The notes below the pieces were generated by a model, which was not told where the DNA came from, made no database searches, and saw nothing but the letters and a program-made list of their open reading frames with translations. DNA of 55,194 bases from positions 1 to 55,194 of the forward strand of contig JAJFHE010000041.1 in assembly GCA_021775755.1 (NCBI GenBank), read 5' to 3'. Both the position numbers and the translations under genes were made by a program. Below, one piece after another: positions 25,757-34,329 of the stretch (position 1 is its first letter; every line of letters begins with the position of its first letter). The DNA comes from Hyphomicrobiales bacterium (lineage in GTDB: Bacteria; Pseudomonadota; Alphaproteobacteria; Rhizobiales; JAJFHB01).

Positions 25757-27673
25757 ATGTCGAAGCCGGAAACTTCAAACCGCCGCGCGCTTGCCTGGGG
25801 ATGCCTGATCATGGCAGCCGTTGTGCTGCTGTCCGTGAACGTCCTGTCTGAATCGCTCTTTCAGCGCGCCAAGATCGATCTTACCGAAGAGCGCCTGTTC
25901 ACGCTGTCGGACGGAACCCGTCAGGTGTTGGGCGATATCGATGAACCGATCCGTGTCCGCCTTTATTTTTCGTCCGAGCTTGGCGAACGGGTGCCACTAT
26001 TCCAGAACTACTTTGAGCGCGTGCGCTCGGTATTTGAGCAGTATGCCGACCTCTCCGGCGGCAAGCTGGAGCTTGAAGTGTTCGATCCCGAACCGTTTTC
26101 CGACGCGGAAGACAGAGCGGTTGCGGCCGGGCTCACCGGCGTACCGCTCGGCGATGCAGGCGTGAACGGCTATTTCGGCTATCAGGCGACGAACAGCACG
26201 GACAACGAAGTTGTGGTGCCGTTTGTCACCCTGGAACGCGAGAAGTTCCTCGAGTACGACCTTTCCAAAATGGTCTATTCGCTGGCCAATCCTGAAAAGC
26301 AGGTCATCGGCGTCATTTCGCAGTTGCCCATGGTTGGGCGCTATGACATGCAGCGCGGTGGCCAGACACCGGACTGGCAGGTCATCGCGCAGGCGCGCGA
26401 ATTCTTCGAAGTCATTTCACTCGGCACGACGGTGGAAACGATCCCCGATCAGGTGAGCATCCTGCTCGTCGCCCAGCCGGTCGGGCTCCCCGATCAACTG
26501 TTGTATCAGATCGATCAGTTCGCCCTGCGCGGCGGCAAGGTCGTGGTCTTCGCCGATCCCAATGCCGAGATCGGCCGCGGCCAGGTGCCGGGGTTTGTCG
26601 GCGGCGACCATGACGCAGGCTTTGAACGCCTGCTCAAGGCGTGGGGTGTCGTGATCGCCGAAGCCAGCGTTGTCGGAGATATCGATCACGGCAGGCGTGT
26701 GCAGTTCGGTACCGCAAGTCAGCCGCAGGTCGTCGACTACGTGGCGTGGCTGAACATCACGCAAAACACTCTCGATGCCGATGACGCGGTGAGCGGCGGT
26801 ATCGAGCGGCTGAACTTCGCGACCGCAGGCTCGGTGGCGCCCATCGAAGGCGCAACAACCGAATTCATGCCGCTCGTGTTCACCGGGCCGCGCGCCATGC
26901 AAATCCCCGCTGCGACCTTCACCCAGAACCCCAACCCCGTCACACTGCTTGAGCAGTATGTTCCAGGCGGCCGGCCGTTCGCGCTTGCCGCGAGGATAGT
27001 TGGCGAAACCGCAACCGCATTCCCCGACGGGGTGCCTGTCGCAGCCGCCGCGGAAGGCGAAGAGGCTCCCGAGGAGGACGCCGACGCGGCTGCCGATCAC
27101 ATCGCCAGCGGGCGCATTCATGCGGTGGTCGTAACCGACGTCGACTTCCTGTTCGATGCCCTGTGGGTGCGCGTTCAGGATATCCTTGGACAGCGCGTCG
27201 CCATTCCGGTCGCCAACAATGGTGACTTCGTTCTCAATGTGCTCGACAGCATTTCCGGCGGCGAGGTGCTGATCGGTCTGCGCGGCCGCGGTGTCGACAG
27301 CCGGCCGTTCCTGCTGGTCGATCAGTTGCGTCAGAGTTCCGAAGAGCGGTTCCGCGAGCGCGAGCAGGTGCTTAACGCCAAGGTCGAGGAACTGCAGGGT
27401 AAACTGCGAAATATCGAACGCACGGCGGACGGCGGTTCGGTCATCCTTACCGATGAACAGAGAGAGGCGATTGAGAAGTTCCGCCAGGAGCTGATCGCTG
27501 TGCGCGGACAACTGCGTGAGGTGAAACTCGCCCTTCGCCAGGATATCGACCGTCTCGATATGGTGCTCAAATTCGCCAATATCGCGGCCGTGCCCATCAT
27601 CGTCATACTGATCGGCCTTGCCGTATTCGCATTCCGCAGGTCGCGCCAGCGCGGGCGCATGGCAGCGGCCTGA
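25757..27673 (+). CDS. GldG-like ABC transporter auxiliary protein
   Basis: A 638-aa inner-membrane protein. One N-terminal membrane anchor (about 12-32) is followed by a large periplasmic part beginning KIDLTEERLFTLSDGT, the GldG signature. A middle section (QVIAQAREFFEVISLG; PDQVSILLVAQPVGLP; VVVFADPNAEI) belongs to the ABC_transp_aux family. An acidic low-complexity linker (EEAPEEDADAAAD, about 435-450) comes next. A coiled-coil stretch near residues 530-605 precedes a second membrane segment (IAAVPIIVILIGLAVFAF). It follows the permease by 12 bases, within the operon. Role inferred: the periplasmic partner of the ABC permease, not an enzyme. Confidence 0.88.
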   Translation: MSKPETSNRRALAWGCLIMAAVVLLSVNVLSESLFQRAKIDLTEERLFTLSDGTRQVLGDIDEPIRVRLYFSSELGERVPLFQNYFERVRSVFEQYADLSGGKLELEVFDPEPFSDAEDRAVAAGLTGVPLGDAGVNGYFGYQATNSTDNEVVVPFVTLEREKFLEYDLSKMVYSLANPEKQVIGVISQLPMVGRYDMQRGGQTPDWQVIAQAREFFEVISLGTTVETIPDQVSILLVAQPVGLPDQLLYQIDQFALRGGKVVVFADPNAEIGRGQVPGFVGGDHDAGFERLLKAWGVVIAEASVVGDIDHGRRVQFGTASQPQVVDYVAWLNITQNTLDADDAVSGGIERLNFATAGSVAPIEGATTEFMPLVFTGPRAMQIPAATFTQNPNPVTLLEQYVPGGRPFALAARIVGETATAFPDGVPVAAAAEGEEAPEEDADAAADHIASGRIHAVVVTDVDFLFDALWVRVQDILGQRVAIPVANNGDFVLNVLDSISGGEVLIGLRGRGVDSRPFLLVDQLRQSSEERFREREQVLNAKVEELQGKLRNIERTADGGSVILTDEQREAIEKFRQELIAVRGQLREVKLALRQDIDRLDMVLKFANIAAVPIIVILIGLAVFAFRRSRQRGRMAAA

Positions 27674-27687
27674 GAGGAGTTGAACCG

Positions 27688-28737
27688 ATGACACCCAAAT
27701 TGTTTTACGGACTGACCATTGCCGCCGTCGTTACCGCCTCGGCAGCCAGCATTACCTACTACACAACCCGTACCTGGAGTTCGCAGGTGGCGGCGGGGGA
27801 TGCCGTGTTTTCCGAACTGGCCGACCAGCAGGAAGAGGTCGCCAGCCTGACGATAGCGCAAGGCGGAGAGTCGATAACGCTGGAGCGCGGCGAAACCGGG
27901 TGGGGCATTGCTGAGCGTGACGGTTTTCGCGCCAATGCGGACAAGATCCGCGAGGCGATCGTCGGCCTGACCCAGCTTCAGGTCTACGAAGCGAAAACCC
28001 GCAACCCCGACCGCTACTCTCTTCTGGAGCTCGGCGACCCGGAAGCCGATGACGCAAAGTCGAAACTGGTTCACTTGCGCGATGGCGACGGCAACACTCT
28101 CGCAGCGCTCGTGCTTGGCAAGGTCAAGTACGGATTGCTCGGCCCCGGCCGCAATGGCGTCTATGCCCGGATACCCGGCAATGACCAGAGTTGGCTTCTG
28201 AACGGTTCGATCCCGGCCCCGACCGAAGTGCGAAGCTGGGCTGATAAAACAGTTCTGGATATCCCGCCCGAAGATATCTCAGCGATCCGCATCTCGCACG
28301 GTGATGGAGAGCATGTCGTCATCGAGCGGGCCAATCCGGATGCTGAAACACCGGTCTTCGTGGTTGCAAACCTTCCCGACGGGGCGGCGATGAAGAGCGA
28401 TGCGGATCTGCCGTTCCACGTTCAATCGACCGGCCAGCTGGAGCTGTGGGATGTGCGCCGTGCCGCGAGCTCCGACATGGCGGAAGATTCCGTCGAAACC
28501 ACCATCGACATCGAACTGGCAAACGGCGTCAATGTTACACTGCACATGGTGACGGAGGGCGGCGAGGAGCATTGGGTCTCGGCGTTTGCCTGGGGTGGCG
28601 CGGAGGTTGCCAATGAAGTGCGCGTGATCAACGAACGGGCACGCGGCTGGCAATTCATGGTGCAGGACTACAAGGCCGAAGTGTTTGGAAAGCGCATGGC
28701 CGACCTGATCGAGGGTGACAGCGAAGAGGGCTCATAA
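27688..28737 (+). CDS. DUF4340 protein, membrane-anchored
   Basis: A 349-aa protein. The first hydrophobic segment (LFYGLTIAAVVTASAASITY) acts as membrane anchor or uncleaved signal. The rest is periplasmic and beta-rich, with the repeated DUF4340 pattern: SLTIAQGGESITLERGETGW, LTQLQVYEAKTRNPDRYSLL, and a second copy near ISAIRISHGDGEHVVIERA. DUF4340 proteins commonly follow gldG-like genes; their function is unknown. AGAGGAG lies before the ATG and the gap to the GldG-like gene is 14 bases, so it closes the ABC operon. Confidence 0.88.
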   Translation: MTPKLFYGLTIAAVVTASAASITYYTTRTWSSQVAAGDAVFSELADQQEEVASLTIAQGGESITLERGETGWGIAERDGFRANADKIREAIVGLTQLQVYEAKTRNPDRYSLLELGDPEADDAKSKLVHLRDGDGNTLAALVLGKVKYGLLGPGRNGVYARIPGNDQSWLLNGSIPAPTEVRSWADKTVLDIPPEDISAIRISHGDGEHVVIERANPDAETPVFVVANLPDGAAMKSDADLPFHVQSTGQLELWDVRRAASSDMAEDSVETTIDIELANGVNVTLHMVTEGGEEHWVSAFAWGGAEVANEVRVINERARGWQFMVQDYKAEVFGKRMADLIEGDSEEGS

Positions 28738-28785
28738 GGGCCCGGCTTGAGACGCCCAAATCGCAGCGGTGAAGGAGACAGGCTT

Positions 28786-29415
28786 GTGAAGTTCTACGAT
28801 TGCTCAACTGCACCCAGCCCGCGGCGCGTGCGGATCTTCATCGCCGAGAAGGGCATCGAAGTCCCGACCGTGCAGATAGATCTGCGCAACCGTGAACAGC
28901 TCACAGATGCGTTCAAGCAGATCAATCCGCAATGCACGGTTCCGGTGCTCGAGCTCGACAGCGGAACATGTCTCCTGAACTCCAATGCGATCTGCCAGTA
29001 TCTCGACGAGACCTGTCCCGAACCCAACCTCATGGGGCGCGATGCGGAAGAGCGGGCGCTTATATCAAGCTGGAACCATCACATGGAATGGGACGGGTTC
29101 GCGGCCGCCGGCGAGTGCTTCCGCAACGCCTCCCGCGGCCTGAAAGGGCGCGCCATGACAGGGGCCGCGAGTATCGATCAGATCCCCGAGCTTGCCGAAC
29201 GCGGCCGCCAAAGACTGCAGCGTTTTCTGGCATCGCTGAACGAGCGCCTCGGTGAGAGTGAGTTCGTTACCGGCGACCGCTATTCGATCGCCGATATCAC
29301 CGCGTTTGTGACGATCGGCTTCATGCAGTGGACCAAGCAGGAGGTCCCCGCCAACGCCGCTGATCTGCAGCGCTGGTACGATCAGGTCAGCGCCCGGCCG
29401 GGCTCCGTTGCCTAA
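28786..29415 (+). CDS. Glutathione S-transferase family protein
   Basis: A 209-aa GST. The thioredoxin-like N-domain starts VKFYDCSTAPSPRRVRIFI with the catalytic Ser/Cys region at its start, then NPQCTVPVLELD (cis-Pro) and SNAICQYLDE (glutathione gamma-Glu site). The C-terminal helical domain contains FVTGDRYSIADITAFV, the conserved N-capping box. The start is the GTG at 28786 after AAGGAGA. It follows the DUF4340 gene by 48 bases on the same strand and converges on the crotonase gene with a 16-base gap. Substrate unknown. Confidence 0.88.
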   Translation: MKFYDCSTAPSPRRVRIFIAEKGIEVPTVQIDLRNREQLTDAFKQINPQCTVPVLELDSGTCLLNSNAICQYLDETCPEPNLMGRDAEERALISSWNHHMEWDGFAAAGECFRNASRGLKGRAMTGAASIDQIPELAERGRQRLQRFLASLNERLGESEFVTGDRYSIADITAFVTIGFMQWTKQEVPANAADLQRWYDQVSARPGSVA

Positions 29416-29431
29416 GCTCTGAATTCTCGGG

Positions 29432-30241
29432 TCAAATTGGCGACTGCGGGTCGAAGTTCGGCCTGCGCTTCTCCTTCAGGGCGGCAACGCCTTCGCGGAC
29501 ATCGGGGCCGGTGAAGTTCAGGAATTCGAGCGCCAGCGATGTGTCGAATGTCGGCCCCGCCATCTTCAGCCAGTTGTTGAGCGCCCGCTTGGTAAAACGG
29601 ATCGCCGTCTGCGCGCCGCCGGCAAGCTTTTCGCAAACCTCCATGGCTTTATCGATCACCATGTCGTCCTCGGTGCACAGCGATACAAGCCCGATGCGTT
29701 CGGCTTCCTCTCCGGTCACGGTTTCACACAGCAGAAGATAATATTTCGATTTGGCCATGCCGCAAAGCAGGGGCCACACGATGGCTGAATGGTCGCCCGC
29801 CGCCACGCCAAGCCGTGTATGCCCGTCGATAATGCGGGTGGTGCGCCCGGCAATGATGATATCTGACACGAGGGCCGCCGAGAGGCCGGCGCCAACGGCT
29901 GGGCCTTCAAGCGCCGAGACAATCGGTTTTGAACAGTTGATGACATTGTAGATAAGGTCCTGAGCCTCCTTCCAGACGCGCGCCCGCACTTCCCAGTTGT
30001 CGGCGATGTCTTCGACCAGGTCCAGATCGCCCCCGGCGGAGAACGCGCCCCCTTCGCCGCGCAGCAACACGCAGTTCACATCGGGGTCCTTGTCGATATC
30101 GAGCCAGATCTCCGCCAGTTCGCGGTGCCCGTCATGGTCCAGTGAGTTCAAACGGCCGGGATTGCTCATCATCACTTGGAGTATGCGATCGCCCGGCCGG
30201 CTGATCTTGAGGGCTTTGTAGTGTTCATAGGAAACGGTCAT
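29432..30241 (-). CDS. Enoyl-CoA hydratase/isomerase (crotonase) family protein
   Basis: A 269-aa crotonase-fold protein. The two oxyanion-hole regions, GGAFSAGGDLDLV and ALEGPAVGAGLSAALVSDI, are present. In true hydratases two glutamates act in catalysis (Glu144 and Glu164 in the rat enzyme). By eye these positions are Ser (in GAGLSAAL) and His (in DGHTRLGVAAGDHSA), so water addition to enoyl-CoA by the classic route is doubtful. The LGVAAGDHSAIVWPLL block defines a widespread uncharacterised subgroup. It is downstream of and same-strand with the hydroxyacyl-CoA dehydrogenase (25-base gap), so it acts in the same acyl-CoA pathway. Confidence 0.82.
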   Translation of the reverse strand: MTVSYEHYKALKISRPGDRILQVMMSNPGRLNSLDHDGHRELAEIWLDIDKDPDVNCVLLRGEGGAFSAGGDLDLVEDIADNWEVRARVWKEAQDLIYNVINCSKPIVSALEGPAVGAGLSAALVSDIIIAGRTTRIIDGHTRLGVAAGDHSAIVWPLLCGMAKSKYYLLLCETVTGEEAERIGLVSLCTEDDMVIDKAMEVCEKLAGGAQTAIRFTKRALNNWLKMAGPTFDTSLALEFLNFTGPDVREGVAALKEKRRPNFDPQSPI

Positions 30242-30266
30242 TACTCAACTCCTGTTATAAGTCGCA

Positions 30267-31772
30267 TTAGTTCGGGGTGTGACAGGGCAGGCCGAGGAGC
30301 GCGCGCCGGCGCAGCCACAGGCTTGGCCGGTAACGGTCGTCGCCGGTGATGTCCTGCATGGTTTCAAGCATCTCGAGCATGTCTCGCACGCCGAAATCTT
30401 CCGCGATTTCCAGCGGCCCCCGCGGGTAATTGAGGCCAAGCTTCAGGGCGAGGTCGATTTCGTCCGGTGCGGCAACGCCGATCTGCGCCATCTCACAGCC
30501 AAGATTTGCGACCATTGCGCAGATGCGCTGCGCGATGAAGCCGGGAGAATCCTTGATTGCGGTGACACGCCGCCCGGCAGCGATAATGGCGGCGGCAACA
30601 GTTGCAAGACACTCGGGACGGGCGCCGGGCGCCGTCATTAGCGTAACGCGCTCGTCTGACCGGCCGCGCAGGTCAATGGCGACAAGGCGCTCATGATCAC
30701 TGTTGGTGCGTGCGGCGTAGGTTGCGCAATCCTCGCCGGCCAGCGAGACCAGGATCGGGCTCCCGCTGTCGTCGCTCTCTGCCACCGTGCAACCGATCTC
30801 GCGGGCGAATGCGGCGGTAATGTTCCGTGCCGGTTCGGGGGGCACAATAAGCCGGGTCGCAGGGGCGTGGTCGGTTTCAAAGTCGCCTCCGTCGGCGCCG
30901 ATGGCCTTGCCATCTTCGTCGTAATCGTAATGGCCGGCCTTTGTCTTGCGGCCGAACCGGCCCGCCTCGTAAAGCGCTTTGTGCGGAAAGAAGGTTCTAA
31001 GGCGCGGATCCTGGGCGTATCCGTCATAGACAATCTGGCTGACCGGAAAATTCACATCGATGCCGGTCAGGTCCATTAGCTCGCAGGGCCCCATTCGAAA
31101 GCCATGACAATCGCGCATCACAGCGTCGATCTGCGCCGGCGTCGCGACGCGTTCGTGCAGGATCCGGATCGCCTCGGTGGTGTAGGCGCGCCCGCCGTGA
31201 TTGACCAGAAAGCCCGGGGAATCCTTCACCACCACAGGCGTGCGGCCCATCCGTGTGCCCAGTTCGCTGAGCCTTTCGGCAACCCGGCTGGACGTTTCCG
31301 GTCCGCGGATGATTTCCACCAGTTGCATAAGCGGCACGGGATTGAAGAAATGCATGCCGGCAATACGCTCGCGGTGGCGGCACGCCCGCGCGATGGAGGA
31401 AATCAGGATCGACGACGTATTGCTTGCGATGATGCAGTCATCGGATACGTGCTCTTCAAGCTCGCTGAAAATTTGCTGCTTGAGTTCCAGATCTTCAAAC
31501 ACCGCTTCGATGATGACGTCGCATCCGCCAAGGTCCCGCAACGCATTGGCGACACTTGTACGGCTCGCAATTTCCGTTAGTTCAGCTTCGTCGATGCGGC
31601 CTTTTTCGACAAGCCGCGCCAGCCTTTTCTGCACGGCCTCAATGCCCGCGGCAGCGCCGCCCGGCTTGGCGTCGAATACTTGCACGGTCATGCCGCCGCT
31701 CAGTGCCACCTGGATAATTCCCTGGCCCATGGCCCCGGCGCCAATCACGCCAAGTGTCGCTTTAGATGTCAT
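30267..31772 (-). CDS. 3-hydroxyacyl-CoA dehydrogenase, PaaH/FadB2-type with duplicated C-terminal domain
   Basis: A 501-aa NAD-dependent dehydrogenase. The Rossmann domain begins TLGVIGAGAMGQGIIQVAL; the catalytic histidine is in GMHFFNPVPLMQLVEI; the KDSPGFLVNHG hinge follows. Two tandem 3HCDH C-terminal domains come next (about 186-290, then a second KDSPGFIAQRI near residue 410), as in phenylacetate-pathway PaaH. It oxidises 3-hydroxyacyl-CoA to 3-ketoacyl-CoA. Divergent from the MarR gene at 32188 across a 415-base control region. It pairs with the crotonase downstream. Confidence 0.92.
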   Translation of the reverse strand: MTSKATLGVIGAGAMGQGIIQVALSGGMTVQVFDAKPGGAAAGIEAVQKRLARLVEKGRIDEAELTEIASRTSVANALRDLGGCDVIIEAVFEDLELKQQIFSELEEHVSDDCIIASNTSSILISSIARACRHRERIAGMHFFNPVPLMQLVEIIRGPETSSRVAERLSELGTRMGRTPVVVKDSPGFLVNHGGRAYTTEAIRILHERVATPAQIDAVMRDCHGFRMGPCELMDLTGIDVNFPVSQIVYDGYAQDPRLRTFFPHKALYEAGRFGRKTKAGHYDYDEDGKAIGADGGDFETDHAPATRLIVPPEPARNITAAFAREIGCTVAESDDSGSPILVSLAGEDCATYAARTNSDHERLVAIDLRGRSDERVTLMTAPGARPECLATVAAAIIAAGRRVTAIKDSPGFIAQRICAMVANLGCEMAQIGVAAPDEIDLALKLGLNYPRGPLEIAEDFGVRDMLEMLETMQDITGDDRYRPSLWLRRRALLGLPCHTPN

Positions 31773-32187
31773 ACGTTTGCCTGCCTGCCCATTTCGCGGA
31801 TGCTTTGGTTATGGTCGACGCCGAGTAGTCCCTAATTTGGCTGCGCGAACATGGCCCAAAGGCGTGGCGGTGTTCAAGCTGCAATCGAAACAGGCACAGT
31901 AGTTCCCTTCGCAGGCGGTGCGGATCTCTTGGACGCATCGAAGTTCCGGTTTGGCGGCGGGGCACCGTCGATCACGTGTTTGTGAGGATTTTGTTAATAG
32001 GTAAACGCGTAGTTTGTACTAAGTGTTCGAGGGAGACTTGTGATTGTATGCAGGGTCGGTGGATTTTCCGGTTGGCGTACAAACGAATCACTTGACCGGC
32101 GATACGTCCTAAGTGATCTAGTACCTTTGAACTAAGTAGTGTAAATTTAATTTTTGACATCGGTTGAACAACCAACTTGGGGATAAC
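31773..32187. promoter_or_regulatory. Divergent control region with TAGT...ACTA dyads
   Basis: 415 bases without a gene separate the dehydrogenase and the MarR gene. Two dyads stand out: TAGT-N4-ACTA at 32010-32021 (TAGTTTGTACTA) and TAGTACCTTTGAACTA at 32119-32134. AAGTG follows the first and AAGTAGTG the second. Spacing and AT content suit a MarR dimer. The right third, nearest MarR, is AT-rich (GTAAATTTAATTTTTGAC) and probably holds the MarR promoter. Confidence 0.5.
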
Positions 32188-32658
32188 ATGTCTGGAACAC
32201 TGAGCGCCGAAGTGGCCAATGTCACGAGCCTCAACGCCGTGGTCGATGACTACCGGCTTGAGGAGCATGTCAATCATCTGCTGCGCAAAGCATCGCAGCG
32301 TGCGAGTGAAATCTTTCAGTATGTGATGGTCGAGTACGATGTTACGCCGACGCAGTTTGCCGCTCTGGTAAAACTGCATGACGAAGGCGAAGCATCCCAG
32401 AACGTACTCGGTCGGCTCACCGCGATGGATCCCGCCACCATTCTCGGCGTGGTTTCGCGGCTCAAACGGCGCGGTCTTGTGGAAAGCAGGCTTGATCCTC
32501 AAGATGGCCGGCGCATTCTGCTTCGCCTTTCCGGTGAAGGGGTTGCAATGGTCGAGGACATGAAGATGATCGCTTCGGACGTGACGCGCGAAACGCTTTC
32601 GCCGCTCACAAAGACCGAAGCCCAGTCGCTGATCCGGCTGCTGCAGAAGCTCACCTGA
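32188..32658 (+). CDS. MarR-family transcriptional regulator
   Basis: A 156-aa winged-helix repressor. ALVKLHDEGEASQNVLGRLT leads into the recognition helix region AMDPATILGVVSRLKRRGLV, and the wing is RLDPQDGRRILLRLSGEG. The ATG at 32188 follows GGGGATAAC; a TTG at 32164 would add eight residues. MarR regulators next to acyl-CoA genes usually respond to aromatic acids or their CoA esters. Here it sits head-to-head with the dehydrogenase-crotonase pair, its probable target, with candidate operators between. Confidence 0.9.
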   Translation: MSGTLSAEVANVTSLNAVVDDYRLEEHVNHLLRKASQRASEIFQYVMVEYDVTPTQFAALVKLHDEGEASQNVLGRLTAMDPATILGVVSRLKRRGLVESRLDPQDGRRILLRLSGEGVAMVEDMKMIASDVTRETLSPLTKTEAQSLIRLLQKLT

Positions 32659-32697
32659 TCGCTCGGTATCTGTAGTTTAGAGTAACAACTGCCTCAC

Positions 32698-33402
32698 TCA
32701 GGTTGAGGCGGACGACGATGCCTCTGCACCAAAATTTCCGGCATCGATAAGCCTGACACCAATATCTTCGCCGTATTCCGCCACGAACGAAGCGATGATC
32801 TTGTCGGTTGGGACGTCCGGGTAAGACCCGCGAGACTCCACATATTCCATGTGTTTGCGCCCCTCCCGGTCGAACGCGTGCAAAAGCGCGTCGTTCACGC
32901 CATCGAATTCGAGCGCTTCGACGCCGAATTTCCTGCAAAGCTCGATATTGAAAGTCGGGGTTGCCTTTACCCAACACCCGTTGAGATAGAGTTCGCTAAA
33001 TCCGTGGTAGGAGAACACGTCGGTCCGCATGAGCTGCCGCAGCCGCGGTGTGCACAAATGGTTCCGCACGTCCGAATAGGCAACACGTGCCGGAATGCCC
33101 GCGACGCGGGCGCACGCGACCAGAAGCGCCGCCTTTGGAATGCAGAAACTCCATCGTGACGACAGGCATTCGCTCGCATAGTAAATCGACTTGTCGGTGA
33201 TATCGACATACGGGTCGTAGCGGATGTCGTCACGCACCGCCGTGAAAAGCGCTATGGCTTTGTCAATGTCGCTCGCGCAGTTGCGCGTCACATCCTCCGC
33301 ATAGCGGCGGATGTCCGGATCGTCTGAATTGACATAGTGATACGAGCGCAGATAGGGCGCCAGATCCACGTCTTGCTCAACGGATGTATTTACGGCGTCC
33401 AC
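32698..33402 (-). CDS. Transglutaminase-like cysteine protease-fold protein
   Basis: A 234-aa protein of the transglutaminase-like superfamily. The N-terminal DPDIRRYAEDVTRNC and KAIALFTAVRDDIRYDPY precede the core with the nucleophile Cys87 (SFCIPKAALLVACAR), GIPARVAYSDV, and His133 (SYHGFSELYL). The third triad position, usually Asp in a DPTF motif, reads CWVKATPTFN, with Thr at about 148. No signal peptide, so probably cytoplasmic, acting as a peptidase or amidase. A short hairpin (GCCTCA/TGAGGC, 32691-32709) overlaps its stop codon and may terminate it. Confidence 0.82.
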   Translation of the reverse strand: MDAVNTSVEQDVDLAPYLRSYHYVNSDDPDIRRYAEDVTRNCASDIDKAIALFTAVRDDIRYDPYVDITDKSIYYASECLSSRWSFCIPKAALLVACARVAGIPARVAYSDVRNHLCTPRLRQLMRTDVFSYHGFSELYLNGCWVKATPTFNIELCRKFGVEALEFDGVNDALLHAFDREGRKHMEYVESRGSYPDVPTDKIIASFVAEYGEDIGVRLIDAGNFGAEASSSAST

Positions 33403-33594
33403 GGGCCCTCTCCACTGTTCGATTTCAACGCAGACAACACCTGATTGGCGTTTCGCTGCAAGCCTTTTCTGCGCCGAAAGCTAGCGCCTGGCGTACATCG
33501 CTCTCCCACACGTGATCTTTGCTTGCGTTGCTCAATCGCGCACTGTGTGAAAGACTTGGATGCGGGGACATGCTGCCAACAAGGGGCGTGCTGG

Positions 33595-34329
33595 GTGGGA
33601 TCGAATTCTTCCAGCGAACAGGCGCAGCGGGAAACGAAGGCGCCAACCGGAATAACTTCGCGGTTTTCAATCGTGCAGGTTGCGGGATTTTGCGTGCTTT
33701 TGCTCATTGCGGCCGGCAGCATTTGGCTCCTCATCGAGCTTGGCCATCGCGTCGGCGAGGTTTCGGGTCAGGGGGTTGCCGAATACGTCAAGTCGATGGG
33801 CATGTGGGGCCATGTGCTGCTCGTCGGGTTGATGATCGTTCACTCGTTTATCCCTTTTCCCGCCGAGCTTGTGGCAATCGCGGCGGGCATGTGTTTCGGC
33901 GTGGTGTGGGGTGTCGTCCTGACCTGGGTCGGAGCGATGATCGGTGCCGTTATGGCGTTTGCGCTGTCGCGTTACCTGGGCAGGCCGTTCGTCGCCGCTG
34001 TGATGCCCGAGCGGCAGATGCAACGTATCGATGACTGGTCGCGGGACAAAAGCACGAGCGCCCTGATCGTCGTGCGCCTCATCCCGGTTATTGCCTTCAA
34101 TCTGGTAAACTATGCAGCCGGACTGACCCGGGTAAGCCTTTGGGCATTTCTCTGGACAACGGCCATCGGAATTCTACCGATGACGGTTCTCATGGTCATT
34201 ATGGGCGAACAGATGCGCGAACCGGAAGCCGCCGACTGGTTCATCCTGGCGGCGACAGGGCTGCTGCTGCTGGCAGTCGTTCACGTTGTCAGGCGCCACG
34301 GATCAGGCGACGCACCGACGGATTCCTAG
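33595..34329 (+). CDS. TVP38/TMEM64 (VTT/DedA-like) membrane protein
   Basis: A 244-aa inner-membrane protein. After a polar N-terminus come hydrophobic segments near residues 25-45, 70-95 (HVLLVGLMIVHSFIPFPAEL), 98-125 (AAGMCFGVVWGVVLTWVGAM), 165-200 and 210-230. The FPAELVAIAAGMCFG and GAMIGAVMAFALSRYLGR blocks and RLIPVIAFNLVNYAAG are VTT-domain hallmarks. These proteins are related to lipid scramblases and flippases. The start was set at GTG 33595 behind AAGGGG; earlier in-frame starts exist (for example GTG 33547) in sequence that lacks homology. Its stop overlaps that of the MFS gene by four bases. Confidence 0.82.
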   Translation: MGSNSSSEQAQRETKAPTGITSRFSIVQVAGFCVLLLIAAGSIWLLIELGHRVGEVSGQGVAEYVKSMGMWGHVLLVGLMIVHSFIPFPAELVAIAAGMCFGVVWGVVLTWVGAMIGAVMAFALSRYLGRPFVAAVMPERQMQRIDDWSRDKSTSALIVVRLIPVIAFNLVNYAAGLTRVSLWAFLWTTAIGILPMTVLMVIMGEQMREPEAADWFILAATGLLLLAVVHVVRRHGSGDAPTDS

